56,209 nucleotides of DNA from an uncultured Treponema sp. (GCA_937877535.1 CALFJF010000017.1:1-56209), one strand, 5' to 3'; positions 21,825 through 31,148 are shown, counted from the first letter of the stretch. Numbers and translations are program-made. Notes: a model not told the origin generated them from the sequence alone.

Positions 21825-23621
21825 CTACTTTGTCGTAAATGTAATTGCTCCGTCCCAATTTTCGGGCGGGTTTTTAATGAACGCTTCGCACCGCGAAATC
21901 ATTAGTTTTGTTGCTTTGTCTAAAGGGGCGGCTTCTTTTGCTTTTTCAAAGTATTCGCGTGCCAAATTCCACACGCCTTGCTTGTACAAGTCCAAGCCTT
22001 TTGCGTAAGCGTCCCTGTACTCAAGGCTAAACTCGTTTTTGCTTTTGTCCACGGCGTAAATTGGTACTGGCAGATTTTTGCCTTTGACTTTTACGTTGTC
22101 AAGATAGCGGAACACAAAGTCGTTTGATTTTCCTTTGATGTCGTTTTTTACGCTGTCGCTCACCACAACCATTGCTCCATACGTTTTTGTTAAGCCTTCC
22201 AAGCGACTTGCAAGATTTACGTTGTCGCCGATGACCGAATAGTCGGTTTTGTCTTGAGAGCCGATTGAACCGACGATAACGTCGCCGTAGTGAATGCCAA
22301 TTCCGATGTTAAACGTCATGCCTTCAGGCAAAATTAAATCTTCAAGCGGCACGGAATCAAGGGCTTCTCGCATTTCGCAGGCTGCGGCAACGGCTCTTCG
22401 GGCGTTGTCTTCGTAACTCACGGGCGCACCGAACAACGCCATAATCGCATCTCCGATGAATTTGTCAATCGTGCCGCCGTGCTTTTTGATGATATTCACC
22501 ATAATCGTAAAATAGCGGTTCAAAAAGGCAACGATGACTTCGGGCTTGTTTTTTTCGCTGATGTTCGTAAACGAGCGAATGTCGCTGAACAAAATCGCCA
22601 CATTTCGTTTTTCGCCCACCGCCATTTTGTCCGTGGTGTCGGCTTTTTCCACCAATTCGTCGATAATTTGCTCTGGCACAAAACGGCTGAACGCTTTACG
22701 AATGCGTTTTTCAAACAGATTTTTCTTTTCGATTTGGAGTGCGTTTTGAATCGTAAATCCGATTTCTCGCGAAACAAAAAACAAAATTTCTTGCTCGTCT
22801 TTTGAAAATCCGCCTTCTTTGACAGCGTTTATGGAAGCGAACGGAGTTCCGTCGGCACTTGAAAGAATCGTCTTTTCAAAAGCGGAAAGTGGAATGGAAT
22901 TGTGCCTAAAAAGCGAGAGCGTTTCGTCAACGCCAAGATTTTGTGGCACAATCGGTGCGTTTTTTGCGGAAGGAAATGCTTTTTCAAAATCGTCTTTGCA
23001 CACAGAAAGAAAATCGTGAATCTCTTGATTTGTGAAAGTTGGCGCGCAAAGATAATGAGCAAACGGAATCGTGTCGTCCATCACAAATAATGAAACTGCG
23101 GGCGAAGATGTCAATTTTGCGAGGAGCGAAAGGCATTTTTTTGAAAGCGAAACAATGGAAAGGGAAGCGTTTTCAAGCGAAAAGAGTTTTTCTACAATCG
23201 CGCTTTTGAGTGCGCCACTTAATTCAAAAGTCGAATCTTCTGATTTTTTTTGAATCGAAAGGAGGCGTTCGACCGTTTGCGCGATAGTTTCTTTTTCAAT
23301 TTTCACAAAAAAATCTGCGTCCGACAATTTTTCATACAATTTTCCTTTAGGAAAATCGTCCAAAGCGTAAAGGCATGCAGGAATTTTTTGGAATTTTTGA
23401 ATTGTTCGCAAAAATCTAAGCGTTTCCGCGCCATTTTGATTTTGCGTTTTTGCATTTATCAAAAGCGCGTCTGGCAGTGCGGAAGAAGAGCAAAGCGTCC
23501 AAAGAAATCGAAGCGAGTTTTGAGCAAAAACAGGCTCGGCAATTTCTTTTTCTGCCAATTTTTCCGTGATTATCGCCTGCACCGTGCTCGAAGACTCCAA
23601 AACAAGAATTTTTTTAGTCAT
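21825..23621 (-). CDS. Class III adenylate cyclase with pseudo-receiver domain
   Basis: 598 residues. About 1-120 folds like a response-regulator receiver, but the phospho-acceptor position reads LLINAKTQNQNG, with no Asp. A GAF-like region spans about 150-295, then a class III cyclase domain about 335-525. Metal-binding Asp347 (LFSDIRSF) and Asp391 (IGDAIMALF), adenine-selecting Lys387 and Asp460 (DYSVIGDNVN), and transition-state Asn469/Arg473 are all present, so it should make cAMP. Last gene of the chemosensory operon, overlapping the previous gene by 8 nt, so it is probably the output of that pathway. Confidence 0.92.
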   Translation of the reverse strand: MTKKILVLESSSTVQAIITEKLAEKEIAEPVFAQNSLRFLWTLCSSSALPDALLINAKTQNQNGAETLRFLRTIQKFQKIPACLYALDDFPKGKLYEKLSDADFFVKIEKETIAQTVERLLSIQKKSEDSTFELSGALKSAIVEKLFSLENASLSIVSLSKKCLSLLAKLTSSPAVSLFVMDDTIPFAHYLCAPTFTNQEIHDFLSVCKDDFEKAFPSAKNAPIVPQNLGVDETLSLFRHNSIPLSAFEKTILSSADGTPFASINAVKEGGFSKDEQEILFFVSREIGFTIQNALQIEKKNLFEKRIRKAFSRFVPEQIIDELVEKADTTDKMAVGEKRNVAILFSDIRSFTNISEKNKPEVIVAFLNRYFTIMVNIIKKHGGTIDKFIGDAIMALFGAPVSYEDNARRAVAAACEMREALDSVPLEDLILPEGMTFNIGIGIHYGDVIVGSIGSQDKTDYSVIGDNVNLASRLEGLTKTYGAMVVVSDSVKNDIKGKSNDFVFRYLDNVKVKGKNLPVPIYAVDKSKNEFSLEYRDAYAKGLDLYKQGVWNLAREYFEKAKEAAPLDKATKLMISRCEAFIKNPPENWDGAITFTTK

Positions 23622-25095
23622 TTGTCATCTCCCGAATTTTTTGCAAAAGTTCCCCGCGCTCAAAATTTTCTTTACTGATAAAAGCGTCCGTTTTGTGAAT
23701 CGGTGCGGAAGAAAGCGCGATTATTGGAAAATTTTTTTTGTCCAAAAGCCTTCTAACGTTGTCGGCAAGGATTTCGCCGTTCATTCGTGGCATGTCGCTG
23801 TCCGTAACGAGCGCGTCAAAATGTTGCTTTTTTAATTTTTCAAGCGCGATGATTCCGTCTTGTGCGCATTCAACTTCGTAGTCCGCCGAGCGAAGAATCG
23901 TTTTTAGAATTTGCCTCGTCGTTTCTGAATCGTCTGCTAAAAGAATTCGCTTTGTGCGCACTCGCGTGTTTGCCTCAAATTTTTTTACGTCGTATCCTCG
24001 AAGCGAACGAAATTGCTTCAAAATGAACGGCACGGAAAGCATTGGAATCATCGTGTATTTTTCGTCAAAAACCAATCCTTCGAGTTTTTTGAAATTGACG
24101 AACGACGGCGGCAGTTCTTTTTTGACGACCATCGAAAAATTTTCAACTTTTTCCGCGATGATTCCCACTTTTTGATTTTGATATTCGGCAATCAAAACCG
24201 TGTCAAACGCTGCCTTTTTTGTTTTTTCGTGCCCTTGAAACAGCGAAGAAAGCGCGTAGACGGGAATTTTTTGATGTACGTCCTCGCCGTTTTCGTTTTT
24301 TTCCACTCTCAAAAGATACCGCTGATTTTGTTCAATAACGTATTCCTTTTTGACTTGGTGCATTATGTCAACAATACAATTTCCCGCAATAAAATATTTT
24401 TTCTTTCCAACAAAAACAAAAAATCCGTGCGTATTTTGATGATTTTTGAGAAACGATTCATCTTTGACCGATTGTGTCATCGTTTTGTGCAAAGAAAAAA
24501 TCCCGTTTCGCACAAATTCAACGTCGCTTGCAATTTTATTTTGAATCGAAGACGAGTCGATTTTTGAAATTTCCGAAGAGATTTTGTACGTGCGGGCAAG
24601 CAATTCTTCAAAATCGATGAGAATTGTGTTCATTTTTTTGAGCGGAATCGAAACCGTTTGATTTGGCGAAAAATCAAAATCATTTTTTTCCATTTTTTGA
24701 TTTTTTTTTACTGCGGGAAGCAATTCCGAAATGTCAAAAATCTCGCCCGCCGCCGCTTTATCTGAAAAAATTAAAAAAGGAAGAACGTCTTTTTCGTTTT
24801 CTTCGCCGTTTTTCGCAACCGCCTCCATTTTTTCGGCAATGAGCGTAATTAAAGACGTGAGATTTTCTGAATGTACGATTTTTTCGTCAAGAAGCGCGCG
24901 AAACACGCTTTGGAGCGCGAAGCAAAGAAGCGCGACTTCGTTTTTTGAAATCATCGCTGCCGTGTCTTTGTGCGCTATAATGAGCGACAAAAGGGTGGGG
25001 GAGGGGACGGAATTTTTTTTGATTTTTTGAGCAAGAGCGCACGTTTCTTCAATAAAAATGTCTTCTACGCTCTGCGTGCGTTCGTTTTTTGTCAT
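23614..25095 (-). CDS. CheA-like protein without the ATPase domain (CheW + receiver)
   Basis: 493 residues. About 10-95 resembles a histidine-phosphotransfer bundle, with AHKDTAAMI where the HxxKG motif would be. About 147-182 (VSIPLKKMNTILIDFEELLA) matches the start of a CheA dimerisation domain. A CheW-like domain (about 222-370) follows directly: the whole P4 ATP-binding region with its N and G boxes is missing. A complete receiver spans about 382-490 (LLADDSETTR; D432 in TDSDMPRMNG). It cannot be a kinase by itself. It may be a scaffold, a sink, or a partner for a CheA encoded elsewhere. It overlaps cheR and the cyclase gene. Confidence 0.85.
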   Translation of the reverse strand: MTKNERTQSVEDIFIEETCALAQKIKKNSVPSPTLLSLIIAHKDTAAMISKNEVALLCFALQSVFRALLDEKIVHSENLTSLITLIAEKMEAVAKNGEENEKDVLPFLIFSDKAAAGEIFDISELLPAVKKNQKMEKNDFDFSPNQTVSIPLKKMNTILIDFEELLARTYKISSEISKIDSSSIQNKIASDVEFVRNGIFSLHKTMTQSVKDESFLKNHQNTHGFFVFVGKKKYFIAGNCIVDIMHQVKKEYVIEQNQRYLLRVEKNENGEDVHQKIPVYALSSLFQGHEKTKKAAFDTVLIAEYQNQKVGIIAEKVENFSMVVKKELPPSFVNFKKLEGLVFDEKYTMIPMLSVPFILKQFRSLRGYDVKKFEANTRVRTKRILLADDSETTRQILKTILRSADYEVECAQDGIIALEKLKKQHFDALVTDSDMPRMNGEILADNVRRLLDKKNFPIIALSSAPIHKTDAFISKENFERGELLQKIREMTND

Positions 25096-25925
25096 TTTTT
25101 GCTCGTTTTTTTTCTAAAATAAAACACGTTTTTTGTCATTACGCGCTCAAGTTCTGTCGGGATTATCTCAGAGTCAATCGAAGCAATTTCGCTCATCGAC
25201 ACAAAAAGGCAACCGTCATCGCTCAAGCATTGTGTGGCAATCGTTTTGAGGATTTTTGCCCTCGTTTCGCGCGAAAAATAAATAAACACGTTCCGAATAA
25301 AAATGATGTGCTGATTTTTCGGGAGATTTTCGGGGAGATGTTGTCCCGCAAGGTCTGAAAGATTTATATATTTTGTAATGATTGAGCCAGAAAGTTCCGC
25401 GCTCATTTTGAACGTGCCGTCTGTTTGTTTGTACGGGTCGAGTAAAAAATGATATTTTGCGCCGTCAACGCTCCGAATTGAGTTTTGGCTATATTCGCCG
25501 TTTTTACATTTTTCAATCATAAGAGAATTGATGTCGCTTGCCGTGTAATCCGCTCGAACGGAGCAAAATCGCGCCAAAAGAGCGAGCGAGTAGATTTCTT
25601 CGCCCGAAGAACACGCCGCACTCCAAATGTTTAGCGTCGCGTTTTTTTTGAGCAACGCGGGAAAAATCTCAGTTTTGATTAAGTCGAGTTGCTTTTCTTC
25701 TCTAAAAAAATACGTTTCGTTTACGGTCGCTTTATCAATGAGTTTTGAAAATTCGTCAGTATTTTGCGAGAAAAAAGAAGCGACGTTTACGATTTCAAAA
25801 GATTGTAACTCCGAAAGCCGCTCTTCAACGTATCGTCTGATTCCCGCTTTGTGGCTTTCTCTCGGAATGATTCCCGTTTCTCTTGTAATGAGTGCGATTA
25901 CGCCTTCAAAGTCTGTTTCGTTCAT
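25092..25925 (-). CDS. cheR: CheR chemoreceptor methyltransferase
   Basis: 277 residues, normal CheR length. N-terminal helical domain, then a SAM-binding domain with NIWSAACSSGEEIYSLALL and the late IIFIRNVFIYFSRETRAKIL segment. It methylates receptor glutamates, using S-adenosylmethionine. Overlaps cheB and the CheA-like gene by 4 nt each, so these are co-translated. Confidence 0.96.
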   Translation of the reverse strand: MNETDFEGVIALITRETGIIPRESHKAGIRRYVEERLSELQSFEIVNVASFFSQNTDEFSKLIDKATVNETYFFREEKQLDLIKTEIFPALLKKNATLNIWSAACSSGEEIYSLALLARFCSVRADYTASDINSLMIEKCKNGEYSQNSIRSVDGAKYHFLLDPYKQTDGTFKMSAELSGSIITKYINLSDLAGQHLPENLPKNQHIIFIRNVFIYFSRETRAKILKTIATQCLSDDGCLFVSMSEIASIDSEIIPTELERVMTKNVFYFRKKTSKK

Positions 25926-26953
25926 AAATTGATGCCGCCTTTTTCTTTTGTGAGGTTCAACAGTCGCTCTGCAATGTCGTGCCGCGGGAGGATTTCCGTG
26001 GCAGCATTCAATTCGATTGCCGCTGCTGGCATTCCAAAAACCGTACAGGTCGATTTGTCTTCGCAGATTGTCATTCCGCCCGCGTCAATGACGGCTTTGC
26101 AGCCTTCCGCGCCGTCGCGTCCCATTCCTGTCATCAAAACGGCAAGGCAGGCGTTTTTGTAATGAACAGCCGCGCTTTTGAACAATTTATTTACCGCAGG
26201 GCGCAAAAATCGCTCAGGCGGTTCGTCAGAAAGTTTCAAAACAGGATTTCCGTTTGCGTTCACAAAATCAATCAACAAATGCTTGTCGGCCTGAGCCATG
26301 TACACCGTTCCCGCCTTTGCTTCTTCGCCGTTTTCCGCGAGTTTGAAGTGAATGTTCGGGCAACTTTCGCTAAACCAAGCTGCCATTTTGCTATCCGCTC
26401 CAACGTCGATGTGCTGCACATAAAGAATCGGAAGCGGGAAATTTTCTTTGAGCGAAGACAAAACCGTTTGCACGGCAGTCGGACCTCCCGTGGACGCTCC
26501 CAAAACTACGATTTTGAAAGAATTGAACGTTTGTATCGTTTCTGCATTTCCTTCCACGGATTTTTTTGGCTTTAGCGTTTTGTAAGCGGCTTTTACTTTG
26601 TCAACGAACGTTTTGAGTGCGTCCATTTTGAACGCGCTGAGAGCAGGTTTTTGCTCAAACAAAAGGACTCCGCTTTTCATCGCGCCGTCGCGGGCTTCCA
26701 TATTTTCAGAAAACATCACAACGGGAATGTGCAATTTTCCATGAATGATTTTTGTGGCTTCGATTCCGTTGAGTTCTGGCATATCAAAGTCTGTAATCAC
26801 AAGGTCGGGCTTTTTTTCTTGTGCCGAATCTAACGCTTTTCGACCATTTGAAACTAAATCGACTATCTCAAAATCGCTTGCCTTAAACGCTTTTTCCAAA
26901 AGCCCTCGGATAATCGCCGAATCGTCTGCAATCAAAACTCGAATTTTTTCCAT
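25922..26953 (-). CDS. cheB: CheB protein-glutamate methylesterase
   Basis: 343 residues from ATG 26953 (MEKIRVLIADDS), chosen because GGAG lies 6 nt upstream; an ATG 12 nt earlier abuts the cheW stop. Receiver domain with VITDFDMPELNG. Esterase domain with the catalytic triad pattern GASTGGP (Ser), QHIDVGADSKMA (His) and MTGMGRDGAEG (Asp). It removes methyl groups added by CheR. The presence of cheR and cheB shows that adaptation is retained even though a kinase is missing from the operon. Confidence 0.96.
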   Translation of the reverse strand: MEKIRVLIADDSAIIRGLLEKAFKASDFEIVDLVSNGRKALDSAQEKKPDLVITDFDMPELNGIEATKIIHGKLHIPVVMFSENMEARDGAMKSGVLLFEQKPALSAFKMDALKTFVDKVKAAYKTLKPKKSVEGNAETIQTFNSFKIVVLGASTGGPTAVQTVLSSLKENFPLPILYVQHIDVGADSKMAAWFSESCPNIHFKLAENGEEAKAGTVYMAQADKHLLIDFVNANGNPVLKLSDEPPERFLRPAVNKLFKSAAVHYKNACLAVLMTGMGRDGAEGCKAVIDAGGMTICEDKSTCTVFGMPAAAIELNAATEILPRHDIAERLLNLTKEKGGINL

Positions 26954-26965
26954 ATCGTTCTCCAT

Positions 26966-27424
26966 TTAATTCAAATCAAACAAAAGTTTTTCACAAATGT
27001 GCAAAGGATTGATGATTTTTATGTTTTTTTCGTCGATTTTTATCGTTTCGTTTTTTCCATTTTCTGCAAAAAATCCATTTTTGCCAAAGTCGCTTTCAGG
27101 AATTTCGATAAACGTTTCCGCTGTTGAAATGTGCAACGCAAAATGCGCGTTGTGCCGAAAAATCAAGAATTTCGCGCCTTTTACGTTTTCATCGCGATTG
27201 AAAAAAAACGCAAGCGGATTGAGCGCGGTGTACGGATTTCCATGAACATTTATGACTCCTTCGATGTACGGCGGCACAAACGGAAGGTCGTACACAACTG
27301 CGTCAACAAAGATTTCCAAAATATCCGAAGAAAGAAGCGCGAACTGTTCGTCTAAAACGCTCACTATCATAAAGCGCACCAAAGGAATTTCTGACTCAGA
27401 ATCATTTTTTTGTTTTTCTTCCAT
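26966..27424 (-). CDS. cheW: CheW coupling protein
   Basis: 152 residues with a single CheW domain: VRFMIVSVLDEQFALLSSDI, VDLPFVPPYIEGVINVHGNP, and YTALNP. It couples the receptor to a CheA-type protein. Immediately follows the receptor gene (4 nt). It is one of two CheW domains in the operon, the other being in the CheA-like protein. Confidence 0.93.
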   Translation of the reverse strand: MEEKQKNDSESEIPLVRFMIVSVLDEQFALLSSDILEIFVDAVVYDLPFVPPYIEGVINVHGNPYTALNPLAFFFNRDENVKGAKFLIFRHNAHFALHISTAETFIEIPESDFGKNGFFAENGKNETIKIDEKNIKIINPLHICEKLLFDLN

Positions 27425-27428
27425 TTTT

Positions 27429-29420
27429 TTAACCTTTCATTTGATTGTTCAGGTCTTCGCTGATTCCGCGCAAATTTTCTGCGGACTTAGAAATATTTTC
27501 CGTTGCCGCGTTAAAATTTTCCACGCCACCAGCAATTTGCTTTAGCGCAATGAGAATTTGCTCGCTTCCAATCGCTTGTTGCTGGATAATTTCGGTAATG
27601 TCCTGCGCGCTCGTTGCCGTGATTTCCGACGACGACTGTATGCTTTCAAATCGCTCGCCGAGTTCTTTTGCGTTTTCGTAGCCTGCGTTGATTTTTTCCG
27701 TTCCGCTTTCGCTTGCAAGAATCAAACTGTCAGAAGATTTTTGGATTTCCGTGATTTTTTCTTTGATTTCCTTCGTGCCGTCAATGATTCCGTCCGAAAG
27801 ACGGCGGATTTCGGTCGCCACGATTCTAAACGGTTCGCCCGCTTCTCCCGCGCTCGCCACTTCCAACTCCGTGTTAAATGCGATGATTTTTGCTTGGTCG
27901 GCAATCGAATTTATGAGCGTTACGATGTCCCAGATGCTTTCGATTCTTTCGCCGAGCGTTTTCATTCCGTTAATCATCTGCTGATTTGCGTCAAAAATGG
28001 CGTGCAGTTGCGCCACGTTTTTTTCGATTGACGCGACTCCTTCGGTAACGTCGCGACTCGTTTTTTGCGCGATTTTTGACACGTCTTGTATTTTTTGCGA
28101 AATGTTTTCAGAAAGCGAATTTGAGTCTTCCATTGTGGCAACGATTTCTTTGACCGCTGCACTCGAATCTTGAGAACTCGCCGCCGTTTCTTTTGTTGCC
28201 ACGGCAAGATTTTGCGTTTCCAAAAACAACTTTGCGCCAAGTTCATGCTCTCGATTTCTCGAATATTGCAATTTTTCGCTCACGTTGTTGAATGCGCCGA
28301 TTATGTCGTCAATTTCGTTGTTCGATTTGGACTTTTTGAGCCTGTTTGAAAAATCGTCGTGTGCAAGCGCGTTGATGACTGGAATGATTCTGTGAATCGG
28401 CTCGGTGATTTTTTTTGCAAGCAAAACAACGATAATTATGGCAACGAGTAACGCGAACGCTGCAATAACGAGCATTACACGAACAATATTTCGCATTGTT
28501 GAAAACGCCGCAAGGGAACTTTGCACCGTAATTACGCCCCATGATTCTGAGTCGCCTTTGAGATTTACGGGCGCATACGCGATAAACGAATCCGTGCCGT
28601 CGATTTTGACTCGCGCCGTTCCGTGTTTTCCTGAAAGAAGAGCGTCAATCACGGCGGGAAGTTTTTCATCCGCGTCAAAAGGCTCTTCCGTTGTCATAAT
28701 GTTGTTGTCGTCGCGAATCACGTTTCCGTTTTCGTCTTTGAGAGAAACCGTGTGCGTCATCGACTTGTAATTGTAAAGTTCAGAAATGTATCGGCTGTCA
28801 GGGTGAGCCATTACAACGCCCGCGCCGTCAATTATAAAAGAATACAGTCCTCGGTTTTTATTCGTATATTTTCCAACAAGCGTTTGAAGATAGTCAAGTT
28901 TTAGGTCGATTCCAACGTTTCCCACGATTGTGTTTTTGTCTGCAATCGGAAAAAAAATCGAAGCACATGGCATATTTGTGGCAATCGAATAATAGGAATT
29001 TGAGATAAACGATTTTCCCGTCTGCAACAGTTGCTTGAACCACCACCTATCCCGCCTGTTTCCGAGATTTCCCGAAGAACGCCCCGTTTGAACGCCGTCC
29101 ATTTTTTGAATGTAAATCGTTTCTAAATACGGATTTCGCTCCACGACGGACGCAAGAACGCGATGTTGCGCTTCGCCGTTCATCGAAATGATTTCTGAAT
29201 TGTTGACAAGTTCTTCGCTCAAATTATACGCGCCGTCCATAAAATTGCTCACCGCTTCAGAAATGCAATCGGCGATGCTTGAATTTTGCGCGTTTATTTC
29301 AGACGTATACGAAGAAGTGAATGTATAGATGACACTTCCAATAATCAAAACCGTAAGAATGATTAAAATCAAAACAACGGGACGCAAAATTTGCCACAAA
29401 ATGCTGTTTTTCTTTTCCAT
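27429..29420 (-). CDS. Methyl-accepting chemotaxis protein
   Basis: 663 residues from ATG 29420 (MEKKNSILWQ). TM1 about 7-32; a dCache-type periplasmic sensor about 35-300 (VERNPYLETIYIQ, GNVGIDLKLDYLQTLVGKYT, GVVMAHPDSRYI); TM2 about 318-342; HAMP; then a cytoplasmic signalling domain with hairpin tip IADQAKIIAFNTELEVASAG. dCache domains commonly bind amino acids or similar small ligands. First gene of the six-gene operon. A -10 (TATACT) ends 9 nt before the ATG and no Shine-Dalgarno sequence is seen. Confidence 0.94.
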   Translation of the reverse strand: MEKKNSILWQILRPVVLILIILTVLIIGSVIYTFTSSYTSEINAQNSSIADCISEAVSNFMDGAYNLSEELVNNSEIISMNGEAQHRVLASVVERNPYLETIYIQKMDGVQTGRSSGNLGNRRDRWWFKQLLQTGKSFISNSYYSIATNMPCASIFFPIADKNTIVGNVGIDLKLDYLQTLVGKYTNKNRGLYSFIIDGAGVVMAHPDSRYISELYNYKSMTHTVSLKDENGNVIRDDNNIMTTEEPFDADEKLPAVIDALLSGKHGTARVKIDGTDSFIAYAPVNLKGDSESWGVITVQSSLAAFSTMRNIVRVMLVIAAFALLVAIIIVVLLAKKITEPIHRIIPVINALAHDDFSNRLKKSKSNNEIDDIIGAFNNVSEKLQYSRNREHELGAKLFLETQNLAVATKETAASSQDSSAAVKEIVATMEDSNSLSENISQKIQDVSKIAQKTSRDVTEGVASIEKNVAQLHAIFDANQQMINGMKTLGERIESIWDIVTLINSIADQAKIIAFNTELEVASAGEAGEPFRIVATEIRRLSDGIIDGTKEIKEKITEIQKSSDSLILASESGTEKINAGYENAKELGERFESIQSSSEITATSAQDITEIIQQQAIGSEQILIALKQIAGGVENFNAATENISKSAENLRGISEDLNNQMKG

Positions 29421-29477
29421 AACTCGATTAGTATAGCGGATTATTTTTGAATCCGCCACAAAATACAAAACGTGTCT

Positions 29478-29512
29478 AAAAAAATCCCCCGCTTTTTTTG
29501 CAGGGGATTTTT
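29478..29512 (-). terminator. Intrinsic terminator after the aldolase gene
   Basis: On the minus strand AAAAATCCCC pairs with GGGGATTTTT around a 13-nt loop and is followed by more T. It lies 18 nt after the aldolase stop codon; the plus-strand reading is also terminator-like. Confidence 0.85.
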
Positions 29513-29529
29513 GCTTTAGAATGCTGTTT

Positions 29530-30498
29530 TTAAGCGCGCTTCAAATGAATTGCAAAACCGCCCACTTCTTTGTCCAGGTACACCACTTTGAGCGGAGAAA
29601 CGTCGGGCTTGCCCGTCCATTTTTCCGTGCCGGAGACCGGATTAAAGCCGAACTGCTTTAAGTACGCAAGCGCGCGCTCAATGTTGTTGCAGACCACGGA
29701 AATGTGTCCGTGTGCGCCGCGTCCGTCCTGTTTCATGATTTCAATCTGGTCAGAAGCAAAGATGGAAGAGTTGCCCACTTTTGCCGCAAAACCAAACGGG
29801 CTGAATCCGTCCGCAATCGCCGTGGCATCGTCGGGATTCTTTGCGTTAATGCCCCAGTGGTCAATGTGGAAGCCGTGCATCGCCTTTACCGCATCCTTAC
29901 AAATCTGGGTGATTTCGTCCCATTTTTCGCCTTCAATAAGCGGCTTTTTGACCATCCAGGTGCCGCCCATGCAGAGAATGTTCTTGCGCTTTGCGTATTC
30001 GCCCACGTTTTCCGTCGTTACGCCGCCGGTCGGCATAAAGCTGCACTGCGGGAACGGACCGCCAAAGTCGTCGATGATTTTGTAGCCGCCCTTGCGTTCT
30101 GCGGGGAACAGTTTGAGGTAAGTCAAGCCCTTGTTGATTGCCGCCGTAATTTCTGACGGATTTGAAATGCCAGGCATGGTCGGAATCTTGTTCTTAATGC
30201 ACCAATCGACCACATCGGGATTGTAGCCCGGAGACACGATGAATTTTGCACCCGCTTTTACGGCTTTTTCCGCCTGTTCCACATTCAGCACCGTACCCGC
30301 GCCCACGAGCATGTCGGGTTCAGCCTTAATCATCGCTTCAATGGCTTCTGCCGCACATGCCGTGCGGAAGGTCACTTCCGAAGCAGGAAGTCCGCCCTTT
30401 ACGAGCGCGTGTGCCAAATCCGCCGCCTTTGAAGCATCTTCAATTGCAACAACCGGAATAATACCGATGTTCCTAAACTGTTCATACACCTTTTCCAT
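29530..30498 (-). CDS. eda: KDPG/KHG aldolase fused to a VOC domain
   Basis: 322 residues; AGGAG before ATG 30498. Residues 1-212 are a full 2-keto-3-deoxy-6-phosphogluconate / 4-hydroxy-2-oxoglutarate aldolase: Glu41 and Arg45 (SEVTFRT), Schiff-base Lys129 (TYLKLFPAE), GAGTVL and PTGGV. It cleaves KDPG to pyruvate and glyceraldehyde-3-phosphate. Residues about 215-322 add a glyoxalase/VOC-like domain (GFHIDHWGINAKNP, GHISVVCNNIERALAYLKQF, GGFAIHLKR). Stand-alone enzymes are about 210 residues, so this is a fusion. It has no partner genes here, so uronate or gluconate catabolism is inferred from family only. Confidence 0.93.
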   Translation of the reverse strand: MEKVYEQFRNIGIIPVVAIEDASKAADLAHALVKGGLPASEVTFRTACAAEAIEAMIKAEPDMLVGAGTVLNVEQAEKAVKAGAKFIVSPGYNPDVVDWCIKNKIPTMPGISNPSEITAAINKGLTYLKLFPAERKGGYKIIDDFGGPFPQCSFMPTGGVTTENVGEYAKRKNILCMGGTWMVKKPLIEGEKWDEITQICKDAVKAMHGFHIDHWGINAKNPDDATAIADGFSPFGFAAKVGNSSIFASDQIEIMKQDGRGAHGHISVVCNNIERALAYLKQFGFNPVSGTEKWTGKPDVSPLKVVYLDKEVGGFAIHLKRA

Positions 30499-30588
30499 AG
30501 GTCGCTCCTAAAAACTCATTTCTTTTGAGCCGATTTTCTCGACTTTGTTTTTATCAATAATAAACCTAAAACGCGCGATTGTAAAATC

Positions 30589-30642
30589 AAAACGATTTTT
30601 TTGATTTTGAGAAAAAATCCCGCTTTTTATAAAAATCGTTTT
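30589..30642. repeat. Inverted repeat between the aldolase gene and gene 30725
   Basis: AAAACGATTTTT (30589-30600) and AAAAATCGTTTT (30631-30642) around a 30-nt loop, in a 226-bp AT-rich divergent gap that otherwise shows only -10-like boxes (TATAAT at 30697-30702). Confidence 0.5.
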
Positions 30643-30696
30643 TTCCATATAATATAAGTGTCAAAAAATGTGGGGGCATGAGTTTCGCCCTTTCGT

Positions 30697-30702
30697 TATA
30701 AT
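30697..30702 (+). promoter_or_regulatory. Possible -10 box of gene 30725
   Basis: A consensus TATAAT 22 nt before ATG 30725; no clear -35 is seen at 17 nt. GGAGG lies between it and the start. Confidence 0.4.
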
Positions 30703-30724
30703 CTAAATGTATGGAGGAATTTCA

Positions 30725-31111
30725 ATGAAAAGACTTGTCGTTTTTTTTGCTTTTTTTCTTGCTTTTTCCGCGCTCTTGAGCGGGGATATTTCGGAGTATA
30801 AAATTGGCAAGTATGTCGTCAGGTACAACCGCGAGTTCAAGGTTACTGGCTACTCGGAGAAGGTCGCTACTTCAAAGAAGGCTTCGGTGGGACTTCCCGA
30901 AACGGGCAGGTGGAGTTTGGAAGGTTTCCCAAAATACGGGGAATTCAAGCATTTTACGGACGATATGGGAAAATCTGATTCTTCGCATGCCGATTGCATT
31001 AGAAGGCTGTTTTATTATAGGTGGGTGCAGATTGTGCTTCCTGACGGGAGCGAGGAGTGGTGGTTCAATTACGACGGGTACGCGGTTCGCTGCTCGCCGT
31101 CTGGAAAGTAA
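30725..31111 (+). CDS. Small exported protein (unknown)
   Basis: 128 residues from ATG 30725, chosen because GGAGG lies 7 nt upstream; an ATG 18 nt earlier precedes that site. Signal peptide about 1-21 (VVFFAFFLAFSALLSG). The mature part is about 107 residues with many Lys, Tyr and Trp (YKIGKYVVRYNREFKVTGYS, EEWWFNYDGYAVRC) and two Cys. No family recognised; probably periplasmic. Confidence 0.65.
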   Translation: MKRLVVFFAFFLAFSALLSGDISEYKIGKYVVRYNREFKVTGYSEKVATSKKASVGLPETGRWSLEGFPKYGEFKHFTDDMGKSDSSHADCIRRLFYYRWVQIVLPDGSEEWWFNYDGYAVRCSPSGK

Positions 31112-31148
31112 TCGTTTTATACCATTATTTTAAGGAAAATTTTAAAAC

